From: Chondrus crispus | Taxonomy: Eukaryota; Rhodophyta; Florideophyceae; Gigartinales; Gigartinaceae | Length of the DNA stretch: 64,000 nt | Assembly (NCBI RefSeq): GCF_000350225.1 | Contig: NW_005179120.1 | Span: forward strand, 404,060 to 468,059 | Direction of reading: 5' to 3' | In this document: piece by piece, positions 29,301 to 39,575 of the stretch | How the letters are laid out: each line of letters starts with the position of its first letter | How positions within the stretch are numbered: position 1 is the stretch's first letter | Translations under genes and position numbers: made by a program | The notes under the pieces: generated by a model | The model's database searches: none | The model's input: only the letters and a program-made list of their open reading frames with translations | Told to the model about the DNA's origin: nothing

Positions 29301-31102
29301 TCGACGCGGGTACGACCGTTCCAGACGTATCGAACGAGCTCGCGGACCACGTCTGTACCGAAAATGGCGACCACGAGGTCGAACACGTCTTCGCGACAAC
29401 GAAAAGCCAAGCTGGGCCACGAAGAAGGCCGCGCGTCCGAACGCGCGATGAACCAAGGGGCGACGACGAAGCCCCCGTTCTCCAAGGACCCAGTCCGTTC
29501 TGGGAGGAGAACGACGAGTTCGACGCCTTCGATCTCGAACGCGCCGAAGAACCCGAAGTCGGGGCGCCCGCCTCCGCGGTCGCTCCTCCGCAGGACGACC
29601 TACCGGCCCCTCTTACGTTTGAGGAGATCGCCGAGGAGCAACGCGTGGATGAATTCTGCCAAACCGTTCTGGCACGACAGTCAGAGTCCCGGGACTCCAC
29701 GTTCTTCGAGGACCACCAGGGGGTGCTCAAGCGGAGGCACCCCTTCGACCCTGATATCGTACAGGTGGTGGTACCTCGGACGCTCCGCGCCAGGCTCCTT
29801 CGCCTGTGCCACAACCCGGCCATCGCGGGACACCCGGGCCAGAACCGTATGTACTACGCGCTACGTGGCGAGTACTACTGGCCCCATCTCGCCGCAGATG
29901 TCGCCGCTACGGTGCGGGGGTGTCGAACGTGCGCGATGAACCGGGTTAAGTTGCGGAAACACCTCAACCGTTTGAGGTTGTTCCCGGCAACTCGGCCGCT
30001 CGATAGCCTGGCTATCGACATTCTGGGTCCGCTCCCCAAGACGAAGTCAGGAAAAAGGTTCCTGCTCGTAATTACCGACCGCTTCACTAAGCTTACGCAG
30101 GTTGTCGCGCTACGTACGATTACCGCATACGCCGTCGCAGTCGCGTTCTGCGACGCCTGGGTATTTATGTACGGCGTCCCGTGCACGTTACTGTCGGATA
30201 ACGGACCGCTGTTCAACGCCAAGTTCTTCCAAAGCACGTGCCGGGTTCTCGGGATTACGAACCTTTATACGTCGGCATACCATCCGCAGACGAACGGACA
30301 AGTCGAGCGATACAACCGGACGATCGCCTCAATGCTGCGCAACTACGTAGGCAAGCACCAAGACGACTGGGATGTGTACGTGGGGCCGCTTACGTATGCG
30401 TACAACTCCCACGTACATCGCACCACACGCACCACGCCGTTTGAGCTTGTGCTCAGCAGGCCACCGCCAGAGTTCTCCCTTCGAAGAGTCGATGATGGCG
30501 TTCCCCCTGCCGACAGGGGGAGTCAGCGAGCTGAGTTCCTAAAAACGCTGGACGATACGATACAAAAAGCCTACGGAAGCTTGCGTCGGACCCAAGCACG
30601 ATACAAACGCGACTTCGACAAGCGCGTTCGAAGAATTAACGCACGTCTTAAGCCCGGGAATTACGTGTACCTGAACCCCTCCGATGGGGGGAAGACGTCG
30701 AACAAACTCGCATCACCGGCAGTCGGACCGTACCGAGTGCTCGCGAATGACAAACGCACCATCACGATCGACCGCGATGGTGTGACCGAGCGCGTCTCCG
30801 CAGACCGCTGCGTGTACTCACCCCCACCGGCGAACGAGCCTCGGGCGAGCACGACGACACCCAGTGACCTTGCCGTCAAGGTCAGGGAGGGGACGCAGTT
30901 CGCAGTAGAACGGCTGCTCAAGCACCGGGTCATGGAGGATGGAACTTCGGAGTTCCTCATCAAGTGGGCGGATTACGACACTCTCACCTGGAACGCGCGG
31001 ACTCACGTCCCAGAAGAGCTCGTGTCTCGCTACGCGAAACGACTTCGAGTGCGCACCGGTAGGGACCTCATTTCGGACCTGAACGCGGACGTTCGGTCTT
31101 GA
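26382..31102 (+). CDS. Inner gypsy Pol: protease, RT, RNase H, integrase, chromodomain
   Basis: One frame, open from the gag stop to 31102 except for a single TGA at 27530-27532. The first ATGs are 26522 and, beyond the stop, about 27563. The protease motif is VDTCSGYN, where the usual third-position Gly is Cys. RT has FCVDYRRLN-like ICVDYRRLN, MPFGLKGAPATFQRA and YLDDVIVFS. RNase H has DTDASAYQLG, TERKCFAVVW and RTDHDALNW. The integrase has the H2C2 module (GHPGQNRM...CRTCAM), then AIDILGPLP, LSDNGPLFNAKFF and HPQTNGQVERYNR. The C-terminal chromodomain (EFLIKWADYDTLTWN) would steer integration to marked chromatin. All catalytic blocks from RT onward are intact, so apart from the TGA this enzyme could be active. 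Confidence 0.92.
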
Positions 31103-31236
31103 GGAAGGGGCCCTCAACCGTTCCGGTACGGCTAAACGCAACCGTTTCGTTACGGTTATATAAGTCTCTCGCAATTGGAAGACAAGGAACGTCAGGAAGG
31201 ATAGGCCTACGAACGATCGCCGACAAACGCGAGGCA

Positions 31237-31254
31237 TGTCAATACGTATTGACA
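31237..31254. repeat. 18-bp palindrome in inner gypsy 3' region
   Basis: TGTCAATACGTATTGACA is a perfect palindrome centred on TACGTA. A second one with the same centre, AGACAGTACGTACTGTCT, lies 110 bp downstream at 31364-31381. A related palindrome (AGTACAGTACGTACTGTACT) occurs in the 3' LTR near 34592. These could be protein-binding sites. Confidence 0.8.
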
Positions 31255-33070
31255 AGCAAGGTCAGGGTTACGAACACCCATCCACAACCGTCGAAGGAGG
31301 ATGCAGTACGAAGGACGCCATGGAGAGCAAGGCGCTTTGCTGGTCTCTGCGCACATTGGGACTAGACAGTACGTACTGTCTGACGAAAAAATGGCAGGCG
31401 ACGACGGTCTAGGAAGGAATGGTTCACATAATAACCGAAGGGACGAAAGAGCAGTCTCTGTTAGTGGCAAGAACCCAGACGAAGCCCTCACCGAGAGGAC
31501 GCGCGCAATGGGCTCGAAGATGCGCGCCGGTACGCGAGAGTACGCGTAGGCGAGAGGTGGAGGGTTCGGACGAACGGCCGGGAGCACGGGCCGTATAGGG
31601 CTCGCTGCACTGCAGCGCCAGTCCGCCACGGTACACTCAAAATAATGGGGGGCGTATGACAGCGCACCAATCACGGAGTGTGATTTAATTTTTGCTGAAA
31701 TTATTTTGGCGGGAAAATTGGCCAAATTTTGAGGTGGTTTTTTTGGGGTGATTGGATCAAGGGCTCAGAGCTGTTGCTGTGCGCGCACGCGCGCGCACAG
31801 GTACTGCACGCCGCTCATACGCCTGACAGCAAGCACCGGCGCCGGTGTCAATCCGCCACCAACTGCGGAGAAAATAACGAAAAAAGAGGGAGCGCGCGCG
31901 ACAGACGCCATTCACGTGCGCAAAGGTGCGCACGCGCCGCATGAGGGCCACGCAATACATGGCGGGCCGAGCCGCCATGGCTGTTGTACTCGGCTCCTGG
32001 GACGGTGGCATGGGAGCAAACACCGTACACGGACCCCTCCCTCACTCCCGGAGGGAAGACGGACCCGACAACAGCTGTTACCATCGAGGAGGACGTCCCC
32101 TCGAGAAGCGCGCACGCCACTCGGCTCCCTTGTAGTAGCCTTTCCTCCCGCAACCGCGTACTGCGCAGGCGACCCGACCGGCACGGCGCCGTCAAGCTGG
32201 CACCAAAGTGGTAAGGCGGCACGAACAGGAAGTCGACAAGGGGACCGGGCGTGAGGAGAGGAAGGGGTACGGCCCCCTTTCCGAAGCCCAAATACGGAGG
32301 GAGAGACGGCTCTCCCTACGCCCCGAGAAGGCTCTCCCTACGCCCCGAGAAGGCGGACCCTAACCCCAGCCGACGACCCAGCCAGGCAACCACAGTTCCG
32401 GCAAGGAGGAGGGTGAGTCCAAGGGCACTGCTCCTCGACGTCCCTGCCCTACACGGACGAGGCAGCATCCGTGCGCGCGGTAGCACGGCAGAAGGCGGTA
32501 CGACCCGCTGTCCGTTTGGAGCATCAGCTCCGTCGCGTGACTTAGCCCGTGCCCCGGGGAACTGGCCTCTCGCGCCGTAGGGAGGACGCTCAGAGAAGGA
32601 GTCGAGCGCGAAGGAAGGAATTGAGGGGGGCACCACCAGACGACCGGCGACGAGATCACGGACTCGAATCGCGTAGGGGAAAGCTCCAAGGCCAGCAAGG
32701 ACGAGCCACACGGAGCAACCTGCTCCCTACTTCGAACGTGGATGCTACTTCGCATGGCGAACGGTCCGTCCGGCTCGTGGGTCCTGTAGGTCATCTGCGG
32801 AAGGAGAAGTGCAGTACCGGTCGATCGTGACGAGCTCAGCGCTCGTCATGAACGGAGGATGCATGCCACGCGTCTCCCCGCCTACGCCGATTCCGCATGC
32901 ACGGGGAAGGGCCCCCGTGGAGATGATACTTTCTCTTATCGTATACGCGCCCCGTATGCTGTCTTAGCGACCGGATGAGCAAGGAAGCAAAAAGGGGCCC
33001 TAAGTGGCTTTACGAAGATTGGAGTGATCAAGGGGGAGAGAGGCGCCGCACGAAGGAGGACAGCGCTGTA

Positions 33071-33670
33071 TTAGCGGTTCGTACCGCCAGGAGGAGCCGC
33101 CGACCCCAGAACGTAAGTGCTCGGAGAACCGACTGGAGGGGGAACGTACCCCCTCCCCTCATAAGGGTCCGGAATCCTCGGACGCGGCACGGAACCGGAC
33201 GAAGGGTGCGTGGCAGAGAGAGATCGGAGAGTGTCACGCTCACGGCGGTAGCGATCTCGCTCAGTAACCGCACGTTCCAAAGCGCCTTCCTGACGAAGGG
33301 AGGACTCCCGTAAGTCCCCCAGTTCACTCTGTAGCTGACGTAGCTGAGAAGAAAGGGCAGCGCGTTCATCCCCAAGGCGACACGCCTCTGCGCTACGAGC
33401 CAGGTACCAACCAGCCAGCGTACTGAGGAGGCTACTCACGCGCCAAGTTCGGTCGACCGAGTTCCCCAAGGCCAGCAAACGTCCCAAGGCAAGCGAGGCC
33501 TCTTCGGTCAGGCCCTCTGCGTATATGAGACGGATACGTAACAGGTCGGGACGTACCCGACCCTGCGAGAGGATCTTGCCGACGGTGATCCCTGATCGAG
33601 CGTAACGACGCCATGCGTACCTTAGACGACCAAGAGGAAGTGGCGTCGATCGCTCGAGGGGTACGCCCAA
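33071..33670 (-). CDS. Antisense ORF in inner gypsy, coiled-coil protein
   Basis: 199 codons on the strand opposite to gag-pol. The composition is protein-like, with a Leu/Glu/Arg heptad stretch (SSQLRQLQSELGDLRES and following, about residues 105-150) predicting a coiled coil, and a Pro/Gly/Tyr-rich tail. No family is recognised. It lies in the same place, between pol and 3' LTR, as the antisense ORF of the copia element. A similar location is known for antisense ORFs in some plant retrotransposons. It may also be chance in GC-rich DNA. Confidence 0.35.
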   Translation of the reverse strand: MGVPLERSTPLPLGRLRYAWRRYARSGITVGKILSQGRVRPDLLRIRLIYAEGLTEEASLALGRLLALGNSVDRTWRVSSLLSTLAGWYLARSAEACRLGDERAALSSQLRQLQSELGDLRESSLRQEGALERAVTERDRYRRERDTLRSLSATHPSSGSVPRPRIPDPYEGRGYVPPPVGSPSTYVLGSAAPPGGTNR

Positions 33671-34363
33671 CCACTGCGTCGTGGTTGCTGCGTCCTCCTG
33701 GGCTATTCAACGGATATCCCGAGACGCCTTGGGCGGTGTCCCGGGGCGCCGACAGCTCCCATAAGCGCCATACGACCCCTCCGCGGGCTCGTACGCCGCG
33801 CTCCCCCGCCCCGACGACGGGGCCTCACCATTCCGCTCCACCCCCACGTTGGACTGCGCAGCGGCGACGGAAGCACTGCAGGGGCGGCACCCAACTCCGT
33901 GGACAACGTAGTCTCACGGGACCGCCGCCCTTGCTGGAACGGCGGAAGGGAGGAGACCACGGGCGTAATCGACGCGTCTTGGAGCGGAGATGCCTCTTGC
34001 CTTGCCGTGGATCCTTGGGAACGGACCGGCCCTTCGACAGCTGGTGTAACGATTGGGAAGCAAGACGGCTCACCGTGCAAGGGGTCTGTCCCCGCTAGGG
34101 CCCCAGTCGGCGGGGAACCTGCCATGACAACGAGAAGGGGGGAGCCGACGGGCCCGGTTTTGCGTACGATAATCAGAGAAAACAAACGCGAAGAGGGGAT
34201 CAAGCAGAAATAGGGGTCAGCACGGGAGGTGGAGAAGAGAAGGGGACCGGCCAGCACGCGCATAGGCCACCGTCCGGGAAAAGAGGGGCGTGACGATGGG
34301 ACGCGATCGCGAGAGGTACGCGGAGGGCTCGAGACGACTACAAGCTCGGACATTTCCGCTCCC

Positions 34364-34411
34364 CTCAAGCACGTGTGGACGCGGACGTCCACGCTTGAGG
34401 GGGGGGGGTGG
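34364..34411 (+). other. Inner gypsy polypurine tract behind a hairpin
   Basis: An inverted repeat starts CCTCAAGC and ends GCTTGAGG (34364-34400). It is followed by a G-run GAGGGGGGGGGGTGG that abuts the 3' LTR at 34412. The G-run is the expected plus-strand primer. The hairpin directly upstream is not a usual component. Confidence 0.7.
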
Positions 34412-35030
34412 TGTAGTATAACTACAAAAGAATTAGATTAGAAATTGGATCCGGCTCTGTAAGGCACGAACCTTACAGACAGCCGGTACCACACGTGTAC
34501 GGGGGCACGCGCCCCCACGTGTACTATACGTGTACGACACGTATACAGTCAGCCCCGTCGGCTGACAGTGCCGACTACAGTAGTGCCCCATAGTACAGTA
34601 CGTACTGTACTAAGTTACGATAGACTAATTGTACATTAAATGACGGAGCGGACCGGCGGCGGCGAAGGGGACAAGCATGGACTTGTCCACGACCTACCGC
34701 CTAGGTCTGACTCCCAGCTTATTCTAAGGAAGCTTCCGTTAGCTACCTTAAGGCGAGACCGAGCGCGGGTAGAGGACGCGCGAGCACGCGAGCGAGCCTA
34801 GATCCGCCTCCGCCCGTCAGCGCTGGAACGTAACCCAGCGCTGCTCCGGGGCGTCGAGGCGTAGATCGGCCCGCGCGTGTGCGCGTCCTCCCCCCGATCC
34901 CGCTCTACCACGCTACCCGGGCCCGTGCTCTGGTTTCGTTAGCTGGTCCGACTTCCCCCGTCTTCTTGTACGTACGGGTCTTCCAGGACTAAGCATACAC
35001 CCCTATCCGTTTAGGGGTGTTTATGCTACA
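34412..35030 (+). repeat. Inner gypsy 3' LTR
   Basis: 619 bp, same boundaries as 24213-24831. It is followed by the duplication GCAGG and then outer pol sequence. Confidence 0.95.
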
Positions 35031-36414
35031 GCAGGTTCGATTACCCCTGCCCGGAGCATGCGGTCGATCTCCGTTTTCTCTTTTTCCCGTGCGGTTGGTC
35101 CAGCACAGTAAGGTGCCTGGTAAATCGGGCGAGCACCCGGCTTGAGCTCAATCCGGTGCTTCGTGGCCCCGATTTTTCCCAACCGGCCGGTCCACATCCC
35201 CTTGAATTCGGACATGTCCGAATTCAAGGGGATGTGGACCGGCTGGTACTGCAGTACCTCGAGGACCTCCGAGCGCACTTCCTCGTCCTCGGCACCGATA
35301 TGGAAGTCCTCCCGCCAGGAATTGGGGTCCTCCTCAGAGGCGGCGGTGCCTTCGGGTTTATCCGGTCCGTCCGCCCCGAGTGGCGCCCTTTGCAGCGTGG
35401 CTTGTTCAGCCACGTCCTTGTCCGTGCGGTTGTCGATGAATTCTCCCGCGCCATTCCCTGCGGTTGAGAGGTTGGAATTAAATATCCCTCCCCTTTCCTT
35501 AGCTTCGGCCGCTTCCGCGGCCGACCCCCCAAGGGTTAGGATGTGAGTGGGCAACGGTAGGGCCAGGCCGATCACGGTATGCTTCGGAATGTGCACCGGG
35601 CGGTGCCCGAAGTTGCTGAGCATTACCGAGAACGGTTTTTTGGGGACCACGTCCATGACCCCCTGGGCCATGAGTGTCAGGTTCTTGTGCGCGGTTTTTG
35701 GGGAGTTCTGCAAAAATCACAGACCCCCTACCGGCGTGGCGGCCCTCACGAGGGCCTGTGTCATCGGGGGGATTGTCACCCTTTTGACGAGGCGGATTTT
35801 CCGTGACGGTGTCGTGGTCGGGAATGCCGCCTGCTTCCGCCCGCGTTTTTCCGACGGCGGTAGGTGTCGCACCGCACTCCTCGAGGCCATCTTGCGGTCG
35901 TGCCTCGAGGGGGTGGTCCCGACCAACGCCATTGGTGGCGCGTCGTGGAACACGACCTTCCGTTGCGGTGGGAGGATCGCCTTGACGTGGCGATCGAGAA
36001 AGGTCGTACCGAGGATACAGTCCACGGCGAGGCTCGTCACCACCAAGAACGGGATGCGCGCGATAAATTCTCCGATACGGACAAACAAGGAGATCTCTCC
36101 TAGAGCTTTCATTGCGCGGTTTGACGCGTCAATGAGCGCTGGGCTCCGAACCGGTTTTATCGACGGTCGCCATGACTCGGCGACACACCGCAAATGGATG
36201 AGGTTCGGGCCGGCTCCTGAGTCGAGCACTGGCGTGATGGCGACCATCAACGCCTGCTTTTGGCCAACCGTGGCGGAAACCTTATAATTCTGCTTCTTGA
36301 AGAAGCAGATGGCCCGGATTTCCGTTCGGTTCCCCGGTTGCGCTTCCACTGGCGCAACCGGTTCGGGGGTGCCTGAGCTTCTGAGGCTTGGTACGGGGAG
36401 AGACGTCGTCGCCT
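35031..36414 (-). pseudogene. Outer gypsy pol, upstream part: protease and RT start
   Basis: The minus-strand frame, read from about 36440 downward, is in the -1 frame relative to gag and overlaps its last 75 nt or so, which is the classical gag-pol arrangement. It carries an aspartic protease (VLDSGAGPNLI, then ILGTTFLDRHV) and, after a TGA at 35717-35719, the linker (HIPKHTVIGLALPL) and the start of RT up to AGVIEPA. There the inner gypsy interrupts it at 35030. It resumes at 24212. No clean slippery heptamer was found in the overlap. Confidence 0.85.
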
Positions 36415-38868
36415 CTACGCGTTCTCCCCGGCTTCCCCCGTGAGCAGCAGGTCTTCGCGGGTTTCCTCCGCGGCTTGCACCACGTGGTCTTCAGTAGGGC
36501 CGTGGTGCGGCTCTTCTATCACGTTCACGCCCGCGGGGGTCGTCGGACGCTGGTTTCTCCAAGCGGACGGCCCCTGGCGGTTGAATGGGGATCCCGGACG
36601 GAGGCCCTGCCGGATGCGAAGCTTCTGGTAGTTGGCTTCTCGTGCCTCCAGAAGCTCGGCCCGCAGGCCCGCATCGGCAACGACGGGACACTCCTCTTGT
36701 CGGTGCGTAGTGTCAAGGCAGAACCGACACGGCGGCGGTCCGGGGAATCCCCCACTGGAGAACCGGACCCGTGGGTTCTGCCCCTGCCTCCCGTACGGTC
36801 CTGCGCGCACATCGCCCGGGTTGGCGGGCGGACCCGCGGCGCCTGATGTCGAGGCTGCCGGCGACGGGTAATAACTCGTCGGCGGCGAGCTTAACGAGCT
36901 CAGCGTCGCGGTGTGGTCCGTGACGGCCAAGATTTCTTTTGCCACGGATCCTCCAGCTGTCGGGATGTCGGATGCCGACTCAACCGACAGCACGGGCCGT
37001 GTCCTGGCGGTACGTTCGAATCTTCTGGCCGCTCCGGACGGCTCCCGGGATGCCATGGCTGACATCCCCTGCCGGCGGGAAGCCCGATTGGTTTCCCCGA
37101 TCGCTTGCGCGTATCGAGCCACGGATTGGGAATCCACATCCAGGTGCGTAGCGAGGTAATTGCGGACCTGCGCGCACGTGGTGGGAAGTAACCCCTCGAC
37201 GAATAGGGACTTCAACCGCAGGTCGGAGAATACCGTACCGCATCGGAGGGCCTTGTCCCAGAGGTGGTTACTGTAGACCTCCTCCGTCATGTTCGAACTT
37301 TGACGGAAGGAGGTCGCGTCACCAACCGCTTCGGAAATTACCTCATCGGTCGCATAGGTACGCAACAAAAAGTTGACAACCTGCGGGTACGTCCTGAGCA
37401 GTTCGCACCGCTCCACGTCAACCGCCATGGTATTTCCATTGAGACGGGACTGGAGTAGGGCATGAGCCTGACCGGTGAGGTAGAATTGGAAGCACCACAC
37501 GGCGGCTCCCTCGGTGATACCGTTGTGGTCGCACGCCATCTTGAGGCGTGCGAGGAATCCCAATACCGCAATCGGATCTTGACCACTGAACGTGTGGGAC
37601 CTCATCTGCACGTCCAGTTTCTTCCGGTAACGGTTAATGTGCCGCGCTACTGTACAGTCGCAGCGCGAGCTACGCCGTTTCAGGCGGTAGGTCTTGTAGT
37701 TGACGGCCTTGGTAAACAGGTCATTGAGCGGCCTGATTACCGTAGGCCGTCGCTCGTCGCCCCTTGGAGCAGCCCGGCGGAGTCTGCTTGAGCGACAACG
37801 CTCCCCACCCGACTCGGTACTGTAGTCTTCCGAGTCGGACGGTTCTTGCCGGTGACGGTCCCGGCTCCTATCGCGGCGTGCCCTGTGACCCCGCATGCGA
37901 GAACCATCCGAACCGGATTGGTCGTCATCGGAGGGGTATCCTCCCCCTCCAGCATCGCGGTATCGCCCGTGGCGTGCCTCGCGGTTATCGCGGTATCGCC
38001 AGCGGCGTTCCTCGCGGTTTTCATCCGTCCTGTGACGGGGGTCTTCTGCGTCGGAATACCGGGTGTATTCCGCTTCGGTTCTGCGCGTGCCGGGTGCACG
38101 TCTTGTGCTCAACCGGTACGGGTCCCGATTTTCTGTCTCGGGGAGCCCCAGGCGGTTTTCTGTCCCGCGGGGGTCACCTGTACCGGCGAGTATGGGGAGG
38201 ACATTTTCTGTAGTCCTCCCTGTAGCACCGTGAACGGTTGGGAGATAGATGGCTCTACCATCCGGGTGAGGGTCCATCCTATCAATCCCGGGTACGGCGC
38301 CGATCGGATCAGCGATATAATTGCTTGAGCCCGGAACGGTTTCATGGCGCGGCGCCAGCGGCGGTGCCGCGCCTCCCGTTTCGGTTGTAAATGTCGTGGC
38401 CAGACGAATGGCCACGGCGGAGCTAATAGCTCCCTTTAGAGCCAATGCGGTGGGAGATTCGTCCTCCTCCGCGGCGAGCGCGGCCACCACCTTGTCGCGT
38501 ATGAGGAGGGCGATCTTCTCGTCCAGCAGGGCGCGGAGCGCGGCGTCCGCTTGCTCCGCCACCAGCCCCGGTACCGTTCGGTCGAGGCAAACCTGGACGA
38601 CCTGAGGTAATTCCTCAGCGAGGAATTCCTCCATCCAGGTTTGTAATCGCGGGAGTAACGCGTCGTACAGTACTTGTACGCGGTTTCCCCCACCAGCCGG
38701 TAGCCCGGCCGTGGTGTCCGAAACGAAAGGGGTCTTCTGGCCCCTAGTAGACGGCGGGCGTAGCAGGGCTTCCGGATTGTCAATCCGGGGGCGCTGTGCG
38801 CCTCTGCCACTGCGGGTACTTGCTCGCCCGGAGGCGGTATCTTCTCCGGCGGTATCCGCACGGTTCAT
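36415..38868 (-). CDS. Outer gypsy Gag, intact
   Basis: 817 codons from ATG 38868, about 125 nt inside the 5' LTR. The N-terminal half (1-400) is disordered and rich in Arg/Asp/Glu, with a Leu/Val-rich stretch near 65-155 that may self-associate. The Gag core starts near codon 415 (MRSHTFSGQDPI) and runs to about 600. A CCHC zinc knuckle (CRFCLDTTHRQEEC, about residue 725) would bind RNA. No stop or shift is seen, unlike pol. Gag forms the particle that packages element RNA. The inner gypsy Gag lacks the equivalent of the first half. Confidence 0.88.
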   Translation of the reverse strand: MNRADTAGEDTASGRASTRSGRGAQRPRIDNPEALLRPPSTRGQKTPFVSDTTAGLPAGGGNRVQVLYDALLPRLQTWMEEFLAEELPQVVQVCLDRTVPGLVAEQADAALRALLDEKIALLIRDKVVAALAAEEDESPTALALKGAISSAVAIRLATTFTTETGGAAPPLAPRHETVPGSSNYIADPIGAVPGIDRMDPHPDGRAIYLPTVHGATGRTTENVLPILAGTGDPRGTENRLGLPETENRDPYRLSTRRAPGTRRTEAEYTRYSDAEDPRHRTDENREERRWRYRDNREARHGRYRDAGGGGYPSDDDQSGSDGSRMRGHRARRDRSRDRHRQEPSDSEDYSTESGGERCRSSRLRRAAPRGDERRPTVIRPLNDLFTKAVNYKTYRLKRRSSRCDCTVARHINRYRKKLDVQMRSHTFSGQDPIAVLGFLARLKMACDHNGITEGAAVWCFQFYLTGQAHALLQSRLNGNTMAVDVERCELLRTYPQVVNFLLRTYATDEVISEAVGDATSFRQSSNMTEEVYSNHLWDKALRCGTVFSDLRLKSLFVEGLLPTTCAQVRNYLATHLDVDSQSVARYAQAIGETNRASRRQGMSAMASREPSGAARRFERTARTRPVLSVESASDIPTAGGSVAKEILAVTDHTATLSSLSSPPTSYYPSPAASTSGAAGPPANPGDVRAGPYGRQGQNPRVRFSSGGFPGPPPCRFCLDTTHRQEECPVVADAGLRAELLEAREANYQKLRIRQGLRPGSPFNRQGPSAWRNQRPTTPAGVNVIEEPHHGPTEDHVVQAAEETREDLLLTGEAGENA

Positions 38869-38976
38869 TGTCGATGATCACTGGCGATCGACGCGGTGAT
38901 TTTCGACCTCTTTCAATCCGATCGGTAATTGCTCGCGCTGGCAATCCAGTGCGGGCTCAACCTCTAAGTTATACCT

Positions 38977-38990
38977 CCACAAGAGTACCA
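38977..38990 (-). other. Outer gypsy primer-binding site candidate
   Basis: On the minus strand TGGTACTCTTGTGG lies 3 nt after the 5' LTR. It starts with TGG, complementary to a tRNA CCA end, as required for a minus-strand primer site. The tRNA was not identified. Confidence 0.6.
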
Positions 38991-38993
38991 AAA

Positions 38994-39570
38994 TGTGGTA
39001 TAACTACCTTCGTCCCGACCACTCGGAACGAGGGGGGTTAGAGGTGAGGGAGCACGCGACGCTGGGTTACCCACGCGCGCATAAAAACCGTACGGATGGA
39101 CTCGAAAAGAAGGAAGGCTCACGTGGCCGGTGACGCGCAGCCGGTCGGTGGTGTTATACCCGGACGGCCGGTCACGGGTTAGAAGCCCGAGCTAAAGGAA
39201 AACCGGAACGGTGTTAGCACTTAGCCGTAAAGGGAAGGGAGGCGAGTCTGCCTCCTCTTTACTGGGACGGGGCAGGTGCCCCCGGTCTTAACCCCTAAGT
39301 GGGACGCCAGGACACCTGTCCCGCTACAATAGCAGTTACTTACTGTATACCAGCTACTGTACACAATTAATAAATTTGTGCCATTAACTACTAATTACTA
39401 TTTATGACCGTACGGATTACACACGTGTAGCTGGTGGAGTATTACTGTTCTCCGCACCGGCCACCAGCTGTAAATACAACTCCTTACGGTTGTGCTGGCG
39501 CTTACACCCGAGATCACTGTATGCCGGGGCAGCAGCGGTGGCGCCGTCGCCTCCGCGCAATTGTACTACA
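38994..39570 (-). repeat. Outer gypsy 5' LTR
   Basis: 577 bp, the partner of 17541-18117, followed by the GTTTG duplication at 39571-39575 and then copia gag sequence. Confidence 0.95.
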
Positions 39571-39575
39571 GTTTG

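Larger units (their letters stand above)
31103..34396 (+). other. Inner gypsy 3' region between pol and 3' LTR
   Basis: 3.3 kb with no sense-strand gene. It holds two 18-bp perfect palindromes (31237-31254 and 31364-31381), a TATATAAG at 31156-31163, a 22-bp direct repeat (32308-32329 and 32330-32351), many GAAGGA-type purine blocks, and an antisense reading frame at 33071-33670. A second long antisense frame at 33703-34392 (229 codons) is compositionally biased and not called as a gene. Confidence 0.6.
24213..35030 (+). mobile_element. Inner Ty3/gypsy chromovirus inserted in outer pol
   Basis: LTRs of 619 bp at 24213-24831 and 34412-35030 differ at about 11 positions (1.8 percent). Flanks GCGGG (24208-24212) and GCAGG (35031-35035) are a 5-bp duplication with one change. 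It lies in the opposite orientation to the outer element and interrupts its pol at the start of RT, inside an EPATAEW-type motif. Gag, protease, RT, RNase H, integrase and chromodomain follow on the plus strand, then a 3.3-kb 3' region. The leader and the first half of gag are missing behind the 5' LTR. No primer-binding site is recognisable there, so the copy is probably defective. Confidence 0.93.
17541..39570 (-). mobile_element. Outer Ty3/gypsy chromovirus, itself split by inner gypsy
   Basis: Identical-length 577-bp LTRs at 17541-18117 and 38994-39570 differ at about 7 positions (1.2 percent). They are flanked by a perfect duplication GTTTG (17536-17540, 39571-39575). On the minus strand the order is 5' LTR, primer site, gag, protease, RT, RNase H, integrase, chromodomain, a 3.2-kb repeat-rich 3' region, polypurine tract, 3' LTR. 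Without the inner element the length is about 11.2 kb. It sits inside the copia protease region. Three in-frame stops in pol make this copy non-autonomous, although gag is intact. Confidence 0.95.

Noticed and set aside
33703-34392. 229-codon antisense frame in inner gypsy
   Set aside because: Biased composition and no motif. It is less protein-like than the neighbouring 33071-33670 frame.
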